From Elusimicrobiota bacterium (GTDB taxonomy: Bacteria; Elusimicrobiota; Elusimicrobia; UBA1565; UBA9628): DNA of 64,000 bases. Shown piece after piece: positions 32,278-40,977 of the stretch (positions within the stretch are counted from its first letter, which is position 1; the number at the start of each line of letters is the position of its first letter). The notes beneath the pieces are model-generated. The model had not been told where the DNA came from. It did not search any database and saw nothing but the letters and a program-made list of their open reading frames with translations. The translations under genes and the position numbers were made by a program. Location of the stretch: positions 103,576 through 167,575 of the forward strand of contig JAGWUP010000006.1 of NCBI GenBank assembly GCA_028868375.1. The letters run 5' to 3'.

Positions 32278-34488
32278 ATGCGGCGGTCCTACGCGAAATC
32301 CGCGCGCGGCTCCAGGAAGGGCCGTTCGAGCGCGCTGGCCTCCGCCTTCAAGTGGCTTCTCGGCTTCTCCGGCGCGCTCTTTCTGTGCTGGTCCCTGCTG
32401 CTGCCGACGCGCTCCGGCGCCATCGGCTCCGCCATCTCCGCGCGCCTGTTCTCTCTGCTGGGACGGGGAGCCTACCTGCTGGCCCCGCTGCTGCTCTACG
32501 TCCTGTTTCAATACCTGCGCCGCGCCAAGGGCCGCCTGCTGCGCTGCCTGGCGGCCGCGACAAGCCTGGCCTGCGCCTGCGCCTTGTTGGCGCTGCTCGC
32601 GGGGCTCTTCGGCGCCGACTCTCTTAGGGCCGGCGGCAGCCTCGGCCGGCAGCTCTCCGGCCTGCTGACCGCGGGGGTGGGCACGGCCGGAGCCCTCCTG
32701 CTGACGGCGGCGCTGCTGGCCCTAGGCCTGCAGGCGGCCTTCGGCATCCGCTGGTTCAGCCTCCTTTCAAATCTCTCGCGGCTCCTGGCCGCCGATTACC
32801 GCGACTGGCGGGCGGCCAGCCGGGAGCTCTCCACCCGCATCGAGGCCGCGAGCCCCAAGCCCGAGCCGAAAGCGGAGGCAAGACCCGAGGCCGGCCTTGC
32901 GCAGGCGAAACCCGCCGCGCCGCCCGTCCAAAAGATCGAGCCGGAGCCCTCCCTTCCGCCTCGGCCCCGCTCCGCTCCTTCGCCCCGTACGGCCGCGCCG
33001 AAGGACTCGAAGCTCGCGCGCTACGACCCGCCCCCGCTCTCCCTGCTCAATCCCATTCCCGCCGCGGACAACCGCGGCAAGCCCACGGAGGCGGAGATCC
33101 GCTCGGCCATCGCCAGCCTGGAGACGACCCTGCGCAACTTCGGAATCGACGCCCGCGTCTGCGGCTACGCCCCGGGGCCGGTGATCACGCGCTACGAGCT
33201 GTCCCCGGCGCCGGGAGTCAAGGTCAGCTCGATCGTCGCCCTGGAAAACGACCTCGCCCTGGCCCTGCGGGCCAAGGGCATCCGCATCATAGCGCCCATC
33301 CCCGGCAAGGCCGCCGTCGGCATAGAGATTCCCAACGCCCGTCCGGCCCTGGTGACGCTGCGCGAGCTGCTGGAAAGCGGCACGCTGCCGCCGGAGGCGC
33401 CCCTCTTGACCTTCGGGCTCGGCCTGGCGGCCGACGGCCAGCCCCGCACCGCCGACATACAGAGGATGCCGCACGTCCTCGTCGCCGGGGCCACCAACTC
33501 CGGCAAGTCGGTGGCCATCCACGCGATGATCCTCTCGATCTTGTTTCGCGCCAGGCCGGACGAGGTCAAGTTCCTGATGATAGACCCCAAGCGCCTGGAG
33601 CTGACCTTCTACGACGGCATCCCGCATCTCTTCGATCCCACCCAGCCGCCGGACAAGGTGGCCGTGGCGACCAGCCCCAAGGACGCCGCCAAGTCGCTGC
33701 AGGCCCTCGTGCGCCTGATGGAACGCCGCTACGAGAAGTTCCAGCTCTTCGGCGTGCGCAACATCGACTCCTACAACCGGGAGGCGGACAAGCGGGGCCA
33801 GCCGCGCGAGTTCTTCATCCTGGTGGTCATCGACGAGCTGGCGGACCTGATGCTGGTGGCCTCCGACTCGGTGGAGGACTCCATCCAGCGCCTGACCCAG
33901 ATGGCCCGCGCGGTCGGCATCCATATGGTCCTGGCCACACAGCGGCCCTCGGTCGACGTGATCACCGGAGTCATCAAGGCCAACCTTCCCGCGCGATTGG
34001 CCCTCCAGGTCATCTCGAAGGTCGACTCCAAGGTCATCCTCGACTGCACCGGCGCCGAGACCCTGCAGGGCCGCGGAGACCTCCTCTATCTGGCCGCCGG
34101 AGCCCAGAAGCCCGAGCGCTGCCAGGGCGCCTACGTCGGCGAGGACGAGATCAACCGCGTGACGGCCTACCTAAAGACCCAGGGCAAGCCGGACTATCCG
34201 ATGCTGGAGACCATGGCCGCCAAGAACGGGGCCGCGGAGGACCTGGCCGCCCTGGGGGTCGAGCCTTTGGAGTTCTCGCAAGCCCTCAAGCTGGTCTTGG
34301 AGCGCAGGCGCGTCTCGCAGGATCTCTTGAAATCCCAGTTCGGCAGCTCGGCGCGCGCCACGAATCTCCTCTCCGCGCTGGAGGTCAAGGAGCTCATCCA
34401 CAAGCCGGAGGGCTCCAATCGCTGGGAAATCCATTTCGACCAGATCGAGGACTACCTGCGCGAGCATTTCCCGCAGGTCCCGCTGTGA
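32278..34488 (+). CDS. ftsK: DNA translocase FtsK/SpoIIIE
   Basis: 736 residues from the ATG at 32278 (a GTG at 32275 is adjacent). Four N-terminal membrane helices (to about residue 165), a Pro/Ala-rich linker (about 180-260), the alpha-beta motor with Walker A GATNSGKSVAIHAM and Walker B-like FFILVVIDELADLM, then a gamma winged helix (SQFGSSARATNLLSALEVKELI) for reading polar DNA motifs. It pumps chromosomal DNA at the division septum and activates XerCD dimer resolution. The linker is much shorter than in E. coli. Confidence 0.95.
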   Translation: MRRSYAKSARGSRKGRSSALASAFKWLLGFSGALFLCWSLLLPTRSGAIGSAISARLFSLLGRGAYLLAPLLLYVLFQYLRRAKGRLLRCLAAATSLACACALLALLAGLFGADSLRAGGSLGRQLSGLLTAGVGTAGALLLTAALLALGLQAAFGIRWFSLLSNLSRLLAADYRDWRAASRELSTRIEAASPKPEPKAEARPEAGLAQAKPAAPPVQKIEPEPSLPPRPRSAPSPRTAAPKDSKLARYDPPPLSLLNPIPAADNRGKPTEAEIRSAIASLETTLRNFGIDARVCGYAPGPVITRYELSPAPGVKVSSIVALENDLALALRAKGIRIIAPIPGKAAVGIEIPNARPALVTLRELLESGTLPPEAPLLTFGLGLAADGQPRTADIQRMPHVLVAGATNSGKSVAIHAMILSILFRARPDEVKFLMIDPKRLELTFYDGIPHLFDPTQPPDKVAVATSPKDAAKSLQALVRLMERRYEKFQLFGVRNIDSYNREADKRGQPREFFILVVIDELADLMLVASDSVEDSIQRLTQMARAVGIHMVLATQRPSVDVITGVIKANLPARLALQVISKVDSKVILDCTGAETLQGRGDLLYLAAGAQKPERCQGAYVGEDEINRVTAYLKTQGKPDYPMLETMAAKNGAAEDLAALGVEPLEFSQALKLVLERRRVSQDLLKSQFGSSARATNLLSALEVKELIHKPEGSNRWEIHFDQIEDYLREHFPQVPL

Positions 34489-35189
34489 GGCCGCTCTTCC
34501 TGGCGGCCGCGGCCTGCCTGGCGCCGCTGGCGCCGCTGGCGCCGCTCGCCGCCGCTGCGGCCGCGACGAGCCCCTTGCCCTCGCTGCCCCTGGTCAGGGA
34601 GCATTTCGAGGCCCTCGAGAGCCTGCGCTCCCTCTCGGCCGATTTCCGCCAGGCCGTGCGCCTGGACGGCTCGCAAACGATCCGGCGCACGTCGGGGCAT
34701 CTGGAGTTTCGCTCCCCGGGCCTGCTGCGCCTTGAGACCGTCTCTCCCGAGGCCCAAACGACCGTCATCGACGGCTCCTCGCTCTGGGTCTACCGCCCCT
34801 CGACCAACCAGGTCGTGCGCACCCCGCTTCTGGCTTGGCGAAAATCCCAGCCGCTGGCGGGCAGCCTGCTCGACGTCAGCCGCTACGCCGAGCTGCTCAA
34901 GAGCTGCCGCGCCAGGATCGTCTCCGTCGGAAAGCCCGGCCCCGACGGCTACCGGCGTTTCTTCCTGGAGCTGGTCCCCAAGGCCGACTCCTCGGGGGCC
35001 TTCACCTTGACCCTGCGCCTGTCCACCCGCGATTTCTTCCCCGCCGAGGCCGAGCTGCGCTCCGGCGGCGTCACGATCCGCTCGCGCCTGCTGAATATCA
35101 AGTATAATCCTCCCCTGCCGGCGGGACGCTTCCGCTTCGTTCCGCCGCCCGGCGCCGACGTCTTCGACGCTTCGGGCTCTCGGCGCTAA
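34485..35189 (+). CDS. lolA: Outer-membrane lipoprotein carrier protein LolA
   Basis: 234 residues. The signal peptide is rich in APL repeats (residues 1-27). The mature protein has the LolA pattern LRSLSADFRQAVRLDG, GHLEFRSPGLLRLET, DGSSLWVYRPSTNQVVRTPL and a late strand ending RFRFVPPPGADVFD. It ferries lipoproteins across the periplasm, matching the lipoproteins elsewhere in the window. The GTG start overlaps the ftsK stop (GTGA). Confidence 0.88.
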   Translation: MRPLFLAAAACLAPLAPLAPLAAAAAATSPLPSLPLVREHFEALESLRSLSADFRQAVRLDGSQTIRRTSGHLEFRSPGLLRLETVSPEAQTTVIDGSSLWVYRPSTNQVVRTPLLAWRKSQPLAGSLLDVSRYAELLKSCRARIVSVGKPGPDGYRRFFLELVPKADSSGAFTLTLRLSTRDFFPAEAELRSGGVTIRSRLLNIKYNPPLPAGRFRFVPPPGADVFDASGSRR

Positions 35190-35192
35190 CGC

Positions 35193-35906
35193 ATGGAAAT
35201 GGAAACAGAACAAGACCCGCTGCGCAACATCCCCGCCAAGCGCGCGCCCGCCGTCGACGCCGACATCGGCTCGACCTTGAAGGCGGCCCGCCTCAAGCGC
35301 AAGGACGCCTCCTTGGAGGCCATCGCCCAGCGCACCCGCATCCCGCGCAAGTATCTGGAGGCCCTGGAGGCCAACCGCCTCGAGCAGTTCCCGGCGCTGG
35401 CCTATCTGCGCGGTTTTTTGAAGGGCTATTGCGACTACTTGGAAATCGAATTCGAGCCCCTCTGGCTCAAGGTCCTTCCCGACGCCCAGGCAAAAACGAG
35501 CGCGCCGCCCAGGCCGCAAGAGGCCGCGCCGGAGCGCAGCCCCCTGACCTTCCCCTTGCTCGCCATCGCCGCCATGGGCGCCGTCATCGGCTTATGGCTG
35601 ATGTTCGCCAACCGCCCGCGGCCGCTGCCGCCGCCTCCGCCGGCCCTTCCGGCCCGCCTGCAGCCGCCGCAGTTGGAGCATCTCACCCTGCTCTTTCGCA
35701 GGGACCTATGGCTGAGCGTCTCCATCGACGGACGCATCCGCTTTCAGGGGCGGGTGCCCCGGGGCTCGCGCCAGCGCTGGCTGGCGAAAAAATCGATCAC
35801 GCTGCGCTCCAGCGATCCCGCGGCCCTGCGCCTGATGCTGGACGGCAAGCCCTTCGCCCTGCCGCCCCCGACCGTGGACGGAGCCTTCCGCATCGAGGCC
35901 CCTTGA
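35193..35906 (+). CDS. rodZ: RodZ-like cytoskeletal membrane protein
   Basis: 237 residues. The N-terminal HTH_25 domain (GSTLKAARLKRKDASLEAIA, IPRKYLEALEANRLEQFPALAYLRGFLKGY) is followed by one membrane helix (about 120-135), a proline-rich periplasmic spacer and a C-terminal DUF4115-like beta domain (LSVSIDGRIRFQGRVPRGSRQRW). RodZ links MreB to the elongation machinery. It is followed directly by pgsA, a common pairing. Confidence 0.88.
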   Translation: MEMETEQDPLRNIPAKRAPAVDADIGSTLKAARLKRKDASLEAIAQRTRIPRKYLEALEANRLEQFPALAYLRGFLKGYCDYLEIEFEPLWLKVLPDAQAKTSAPPRPQEAAPERSPLTFPLLAIAAMGAVIGLWLMFANRPRPLPPPPPALPARLQPPQLEHLTLLFRRDLWLSVSIDGRIRFQGRVPRGSRQRWLAKKSITLRSSDPAALRLMLDGKPFALPPPTVDGAFRIEAP

Positions 35907-35938
35907 ACCGCCCCCCGGGTCCGGCCTCCTCCGGCTCG

Positions 35939-36505
35939 ATGACCATCGCCAACCGGCTGACCCTGCTGCGCTTTCTTCTCGCCCTGGCGATGGTGGCGGC
36001 CCTCTTGCGCGCCGAGCCCTCGGCCCATGTCGCGGCGCTGGCCCTCTTCGTCGCCGCGATGATCACCGACGGCATCGACGGCTATGTCGCGCGCCGCACC
36101 CACAGTGTCAGCCCCTTCGGCAAGGTGGCCGATCCCATCGCAGACAAGATCCTCGTCATCGGGGCCTTCGTCGGCCTCCTGCGGGCCCATGTCAACGTGC
36201 CCTCGTGGGGGGTCTTTCTCATCATCGCGCGCGAGCTGATGATGGGGGGAGTGCGCCTGCTGACGATGTCCCAGGAGGGGATCATCCTCGCCGCCGAGCG
36301 CTGGGGCAAGATCAGCATGGCCGTGCAAAGCGGCTGCGTCATCGCCATGCTCCTGGTCTTGATCGTAAGCGAGCAGGCGCGGCTGCCCTCCTGGCTGCTG
36401 GCCCTGCCCTATCCGCTGACCCTGCTCTGCGTCGCGGTGGCCTGGCTGTCGGCCTACCTCTACATCCGCCAGGCCCGCAAGGTTCTCGAGGGCTCCTGGC
36501 GATGA
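35939..36505 (+). CDS. pgsA: CDP-diacylglycerol-glycerol-3-phosphate 3-phosphatidyltransferase
   Basis: About 188 residues with about five membrane helices. The CDP-alcohol phosphotransferase signature is complete: DGIDGYVARR, then eight residues, then GKVADPIADK. It makes phosphatidylglycerol phosphate in the inner membrane. The next gene removes the phosphate. An in-frame TTG at 35903 overlapping the rodZ stop (TTGA) is an alternative start that would add 12 residues; no Shine-Dalgarno decides between them. Confidence 0.93.
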   Translation: MTIANRLTLLRFLLALAMVAALLRAEPSAHVAALALFVAAMITDGIDGYVARRTHSVSPFGKVADPIADKILVIGAFVGLLRAHVNVPSWGVFLIIARELMMGGVRLLTMSQEGIILAAERWGKISMAVQSGCVIAMLLVLIVSEQARLPSWLLALPYPLTLLCVAVAWLSAYLYIRQARKVLEGSWR

Positions 36506-36993
36506 GGCGGGCCGGCCGCGCCGCGATCCTCTTTTTTGCCACCGGAGGCTATTTAAGCTATATTCCCAGCACATTGACGGGCCCCGACAGGAAGTGGACC
36601 GGCGCCGGCTTGATCGGCTCTCTCGAGGGCCTGGCCCTCTTGCCGCTGCTGCCGAAGGGGGGAATGCCGCTGTGGGCGGCGTTGGCCGTCGCCACCGCGC
36701 TGGCCTGCTGGCTGTGCGGAGAGGCTGAAAAAATCTTGGGGCGGCACGACGATCCGCGCATCGTGCTCGACGAGGTCGTAGGAATGTGGTTTTCGGCGGC
36801 CCTGCTTCCGCGGCGCCTGCTGCCTTTGCTCGCGGCCTTGGCGCTCTTCCGCCTGCTCGACAGCGTCAAGCTGCCGCCCTACGGCTGGCTGGAGCGGCTT
36901 CCCGGCGGCGCCGGGGTCGTCTTCGACGACGTGGGCGCCGGCCTCTTCGCCAACCTCGGGGTGCGCCTGCTGCTGCGGGGAGCCCTTCTGTGA
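36502..36993 (+). CDS. pgpA: Phosphatidylglycerophosphatase A
   Basis: 163 residues with four hydrophobic segments. PgpA motifs are CGEAEKILGRHDDPRIVLDEVVGMW (split at HDDPRIVLDE) and FDDVGAGLFAN. It dephosphorylates PGP to phosphatidylglycerol, completing the step begun by pgsA. The ATG overlaps the pgsA stop (ATGA). The order pgsA-pgpA makes a functional pair. Confidence 0.9.
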   Translation: MRRAGRAAILFFATGGYLSYIPSTLTGPDRKWTGAGLIGSLEGLALLPLLPKGGMPLWAALAVATALACWLCGEAEKILGRHDDPRIVLDEVVGMWFSAALLPRRLLPLLAALALFRLLDSVKLPPYGWLERLPGGAGVVFDDVGAGLFANLGVRLLLRGALL

Positions 36994-38192
36994 CGCTTCT
37001 TGCGGCCTGCCTGGGCCTCTGGGCCGCCGTCTCGCCCGCCGCCTGGACGCAAACCGGCGCAACGCCGCCGCCGGCGGCCGTCGCCCTGACCACGGCGCCG
37101 ATGGTCTCACTGGGCCTGCCGCTGGCCTTCGGCGAGGGCCCGTGGTATCTGGGCGAGGTGCTGTTTTTCTCCGGGGGAAAGCTCGCCATCGGCGGCTACG
37201 CCTGGAGCGACCACGTCCGTTCCAAGCCCGGCATGCTGGCCACGCGCGCCGACATCCTGGGCGACGTCGACAGCCTCAAGGGGCTGGAAACCATCGAGAG
37301 CGTCACGCCGTCTCTCTACGAGATTCCAGGCTCCCGGACCCCGCCGGAATACGCGGCGATCGCCGTCTCGACCGCGCAGGTCCGCCTGGTCTTCGACGTA
37401 ACGCCGAAGGCCGAGGCAGCCGCGGCCAAATCCAAGACTCCCATACTGGCGCCTCCGGCCCCCGTCTCCGGCTTGGTGCTGACCCCGACGGCTTACCGCG
37501 GCACCGGACGCTTCTCCACCCCCGGCCTAGGGCTCGATTTCAACGGCATGTACGTGATCGGGCGCCTCTACGGCAAGAATAGCTTCGCCAACTCGCTGCA
37601 CCACACCAATTACATCGACCGCGTCGGGCTCTGGCTGCTGGGCGCCGACGGCAAGATGCAGCTTCAATCCGAGACGGCCGTACGCCCCGCCTTCGCCGCG
37701 GGCGTGCAGGGAAGCTTCCTCTTCCGCGACTCCGGGCAGCCCAGCGTCAGCAGCACCGCCAACCCCACCGTCACGGTCAACGCCTCGGAGAAATCGACGC
37801 GCATCCTCACCGACGCCTACGTCGTCGCCAGCAAGAAGTTCGGCCCGGTGCGCGCCAGCGCCGGGCTGATGCTGGGCGACATGGGCGACGCCGTGGCGCA
37901 AATGTCGGAATTTTTGACCCCGGACGCCCTGACCTTCCTGGCGAACCAGCCCGGGCAGACGGTGCGCAGCAACACCGTGCCCTTCGTCAGCCTCTTCGGC
38001 CTGCCGCGCAAATCCCAGCCGCTGGGCCTGGAGATCATGAAGTTCAACGGCGCGGCCCTCAATCCCATGCTGATCAACTTCAAGATCGGCTATTTCCTGC
38101 ATTTCAACTTCGACGTCGGCCTGCTCAAGTTCCAGGGCGGCTACGATCTCCTGGGCCTGCTCCAGTTCCGCTTCAACGAGTTCCCGCGCTGA
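36990..38192 (+). CDS. Exported protein with POTRA-like N-terminal domain
   Basis: 400 residues from a GTG overlapping the pgpA stop. Signal peptide (residues 1-22), then residues about 75-140 (GDVDSLKGLETIESVTPSLY ... VRLVFDVTPK) resemble one POTRA module as in BamA/TamA. The rest is Gly/Phe/aromatic-rich strand pattern ending LLQFRFNEFPR, where a terminal aromatic would suit an outer-membrane barrel. It is too short for BamA. It could be an outer-membrane or periplasmic assembly factor. It closes the rpsO operon. Confidence 0.55.
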   Translation: MTLLAACLGLWAAVSPAAWTQTGATPPPAAVALTTAPMVSLGLPLAFGEGPWYLGEVLFFSGGKLAIGGYAWSDHVRSKPGMLATRADILGDVDSLKGLETIESVTPSLYEIPGSRTPPEYAAIAVSTAQVRLVFDVTPKAEAAAAKSKTPILAPPAPVSGLVLTPTAYRGTGRFSTPGLGLDFNGMYVIGRLYGKNSFANSLHHTNYIDRVGLWLLGADGKMQLQSETAVRPAFAAGVQGSFLFRDSGQPSVSSTANPTVTVNASEKSTRILTDAYVVASKKFGPVRASAGLMLGDMGDAVAQMSEFLTPDALTFLANQPGQTVRSNTVPFVSLFGLPRKSQPLGLEIMKFNGAALNPMLINFKIGYFLHFNFDVGLLKFQGGYDLLGLLQFRFNEFPR

Positions 38193-38198
38193 CGTCTA

Positions 38199-38243
38199 GT
38201 GTCACCGGCCTGTCACTGGTCCTCGTAAGACTTATCCTATAAT
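38199..38243 (+). promoter_or_regulatory. Promoter with Pho-box-like direct repeat
   Basis: GTGTCAC-CGGC-CTGTCAC (38199-38216) is a 7-4-7 direct repeat of the shape bound by PhoB. A consensus TATAAT (38238-38243) lies 21 nt further on, with no -35 at the right distance, so activator dependence is plausible. Nearly the same 18 bases recur, inverted, at 51220-51237. E. coli Pho boxes end about 10 nt from the -10, one helical turn closer, so identity with PhoB sites is not secure. Confidence 0.45.
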
Positions 38244-38249
38244 CAGGCC

Positions 38250-38639
38250 ATGGCTAAAAAGATATCGACCAGGAAGCCGCGGGCGAAGGCGCGCAAGCCC
38301 GCCTTCAAGCTCGCGCGAGCGGGCGCGGGCGCCGCCGCTCTCAACGAGGACGTGCAGCAGCCGGCGGAGGAGGCCGCGCTGGCGATCGACTATCCGAAGG
38401 CCGGAGAATCGGTGGCCGCGCCCGGCTACACCCTGCGCCTGGCGGCCGCCGAGGCCGCTACGGCCGTGGAGGTCTCCATCGACGGCGGCTCCTGGCTGCC
38501 CTGCCGCTTATCCGTCGGCTACTGGTGGTACGACTGGTCCGGCTACGCCGCGGGGCCGCATCTTCTCGAGGCGCGCCTGCGCGCCGCCGACGGACGCTGG
38601 ATCGTGGCGAAGCGCCGCTGCTTGGTCGAGCCTATCTAA
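38250..38639 (+). CDS. Small protein with basic tail and Ig-like domain
   Basis: 129 residues. The N-terminal about 25 residues are very basic (KKISTRKPRAKARKP), then a single beta-sandwich domain follows (YPKAGESVAAPGYTLRLAA, VEVSIDGGSWLPCR, YWWYDWSGYAAGPHLLEAR), with the pattern of bacterial Ig-like folds seen in extracellular enzymes. No signal peptide is visible. The ATG is 6 nt after TATAAT. Function unknown. Element C directly abuts the stop. Confidence 0.6.
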   Translation: MAKKISTRKPRAKARKPAFKLARAGAGAAALNEDVQQPAEEAALAIDYPKAGESVAAPGYTLRLAAAEAATAVEVSIDGGSWLPCRLSVGYWWYDWSGYAAGPHLLEARLRAADGRWIVAKRRCLVEPI

Positions 38640-38764
38640 TACGGCGAGTCGAATCACGTCTGGACGGGTGTGTCGCAGGCCGACATAGACCGGCGGGAGG
38701 CCGAGACCCAAGCGGCGCCTTCAGGGCGACCGCGTCCCGGACGGACGTGATTCGACTCGCCGTA
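38640..38764. repeat. Dispersed element C, intact copy with perfect 21-bp inverted ends
   Basis: 125 bp with perfect 21-bp terminal inverted repeats (38640-38660 and 38744-38764; outer sequence TACGGCGAGTCGAATCACG). The inside contains GGAGGCCGAGACCCAAGCGG. It has no coding capacity and no obvious target-site duplication. It fills the space between two convergent genes. Partial copies lie at 23761-23795 and 29138-29215. The structure is MITE-like and may also work as a bidirectional terminator. Confidence 0.8.
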
Positions 38765-38771
38765 GAAGAAA

Positions 38772-40967
38772 CTAGGGCAAGCCCCGCAGGCGCCGCAGGA
38801 TCCATTCCGCAAGCAGCAGCGCCAGCGCCGCGGCCAGCCAAGCCAGGGAGGAGGCCGGCCGCAAGCGCCTGAGGATTCGGGCGCGCGCGCGCGGCCCAGG
38901 CAGCAGCGACAACAGACGGCCGACGTCGGCGGTTTTTAGCTCCACGGCCCTGCCGCCGCCGGCCCGCGCCGCCTCCTCGATCCAATGCCAGTTCATCGGG
39001 GCCTCGGCCGGCGCCGCCAGCCACTGAAAGCGCGCCGTGTCCCCGCCCCAGGGCCGGCCGTCGTAGAAAACCTCGGCGCGCACGCGCTGCGGGCCGGCGC
39101 TCAGGCCGGTCAGCTCGAACTCGTAGAGCCCGGCGCCGGCTTGCCTGGCGGACAGCTCGCGCGAGCGGCCGTCCGGACCGGTCCAGACCGCCCGCAGCGT
39201 GACGGCGGCCGCGTCGGCGGGGCGGAAGTCATCGTCGAAGACGCGCAAGAATAAGCGGGCCGGCTCGCGCGCCGGCAAGCGGTCCGGGAGGGGATCGAAG
39301 CGGACCTTGGAGAGGTCGAGGCTTCCGGAAAGGTAGCGGATCGCCCTGGTCCAGAAGCGCGCGTAGAAGTCGCCGATGCGCCAGTCCGAGGCCGCGCCCA
39401 GCTTCCAGCGCCAGGTCGAGTCCGAGCCCAAGAGCATCACCTTGCCGCGGCCGTAGTCGCGGATGGCCAGCACCGGCAGGGGCCGGCCGTCGTCGGCGCG
39501 CTGCTCAGGATCGACAGCGAGCACGGTCGAGCCCGCTCGGACCGCGCCGAAGCGAGTGACGCCGTCGAGCGGCGGCAGGGCCCGCCAGGCGGCGGCGCAG
39601 GCCTGCGGGGTGTCGTAGAGGCTCGCCAGGGGATTGGACGGCGCCGTCACCTGGGCATGAAACAAGCCGGGGACATACCCCGGCGAGGCGCTCGAGAGAG
39701 CGACCGGAAGCAAGTCCTCCAGCGGGCCGCCCTGATAGCCGCCCTCCGCGAAGGTGGAGCCTCCGATCACCAGGAGCCCGCCGCCGGCGGCGACGAAGCG
39801 CCTGAGCGATTCCATATAGGAGCGCGGAAGATTGAAGCGGGTGGCCGAGAAGTCCTCCAGGATGAACAGATCGAACTGGCCCAGCTTCCGCACGAAGATC
39901 TCGTCCGCCGGGAAGGGGATGAGGGAAAGCTCGTCGTCGGGCGCGATGCTGGGAGCGTCCGGGTTGCGCAGGATCACGAAGGAGACCAGCTCGCGGTTGG
40001 GATCGGACTTAAGCAGCGCGCGCAGTTGCGCGTACTCCGCGCTGGGGCGCCCGGCCAGATACATGATCCGGTATTTCTCGCGCACCACCTCGACGCTGAA
40101 GTCCCGCGGCCGCGTTAAGCCGCCGGCCTCCACTCGCAGGCGATAGCGCCGCCGGCCCAGACGCCGGGCCAGGTCGGAGAAGGAGGCGGACAGGGTCTCT
40201 TCGGCGCCGGAGGCTCGCAGGGTCTTTGAGTCCACCGGCCGCCAGGCCCCGTCTTCCTGGCGCAGCAGGGAGAGGCGCACCGGCTCTCCGGCCAGGCCGG
40301 AGGCGTCCAGCTCGACCTCCAACCTAAAGCGGGAATGCAGAAAGACGAAATCCGGAATCTTGAGCCTCGAGATCTCGACGCCCTTCTCGCGGCGCTTCGG
40401 TCCCACGCCCAGCACGTCGAGCGCCACGCCCAGGCGTTGCAACTCCGCCTCCAGCGGGCTTGAGTCCTCGGCGTTGCCGTCGCTCAGCAGCCAAACGCGC
40501 GCCGGCTGCCGCGCCAGAGAGTCCGCCGCCTGGCGCAGGGCGCTTGCCGCGTCCAAGGCCTCGTCCGCGCTTTTAAGGGAGGAGAGCTCCTCCCAGTCCG
40601 CCAGGCGCTTGGCTCCGCCGTCGACCGCGAACAGCTCCACGTCCGAGCGGCGCTGCAATCGGGAGCGCCGGCGCAAAAGCCAGCGCGCCGCAGCCTGCAG
40701 GCGCGTGCGCCCACCGCCGGCCTTGCCGCCCATCGAATGGGAGCGGTCCACCAAGATCAGCAGGCGGGGCTTCTCCAAAAGCGGACGGCGCAGGGCCAGG
40801 ACGGGATCGAGCAGAGCCGCCAGGACGGCGAAGGCCGCGGCCGCGCGCAGCAGGCGCAGGGCGGCGGAAGCCCGGCTTCGGCGCAGATGCCAGACGACGG
40901 CGGCGGCGGCCGCCAGCGCCAACGCCGCCGTCCAGAGCGGCGCGCCCCGCTCCAAGCCCAACGTCAT
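38772..40967 (-). CDS. VWA/glutamine-amidotransferase-like membrane protein
   Basis: About 731 residues from the ATG at 40967 (10 nt after the upstream gene's stop). Two N-terminal membrane helices, then a von Willebrand A domain with the MIDAS-type LVDRSHSMGGK (about residue 75), followed by beta-rich regions, a class-I amidotransferase-like domain (about 330-540; FILEDFSATR, GGGLLVIGG, DYGRGKVMLLGSD), another beta domain, and a C-terminal helix. It resembles bacterial 'double VWA' envelope proteins found beside MoxR operons. Probably inner membrane with a large periplasmic part; role unknown. Confidence 0.7.
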   Translation of the reverse strand: MTLGLERGAPLWTAALALAAAAAVVWHLRRSRASAALRLLRAAAAFAVLAALLDPVLALRRPLLEKPRLLILVDRSHSMGGKAGGGRTRLQAAARWLLRRRSRLQRRSDVELFAVDGGAKRLADWEELSSLKSADEALDAASALRQAADSLARQPARVWLLSDGNAEDSSPLEAELQRLGVALDVLGVGPKRREKGVEISRLKIPDFVFLHSRFRLEVELDASGLAGEPVRLSLLRQEDGAWRPVDSKTLRASGAEETLSASFSDLARRLGRRRYRLRVEAGGLTRPRDFSVEVVREKYRIMYLAGRPSAEYAQLRALLKSDPNRELVSFVILRNPDAPSIAPDDELSLIPFPADEIFVRKLGQFDLFILEDFSATRFNLPRSYMESLRRFVAAGGGLLVIGGSTFAEGGYQGGPLEDLLPVALSSASPGYVPGLFHAQVTAPSNPLASLYDTPQACAAAWRALPPLDGVTRFGAVRAGSTVLAVDPEQRADDGRPLPVLAIRDYGRGKVMLLGSDSTWRWKLGAASDWRIGDFYARFWTRAIRYLSGSLDLSKVRFDPLPDRLPAREPARLFLRVFDDDFRPADAAAVTLRAVWTGPDGRSRELSARQAGAGLYEFELTGLSAGPQRVRAEVFYDGRPWGGDTARFQWLAAPAEAPMNWHWIEEAARAGGGRAVELKTADVGRLLSLLPGPRARARILRRLRPASSLAWLAAALALLLAEWILRRLRGLP

Positions 40968-40977
40968 CGCCGTGGCC

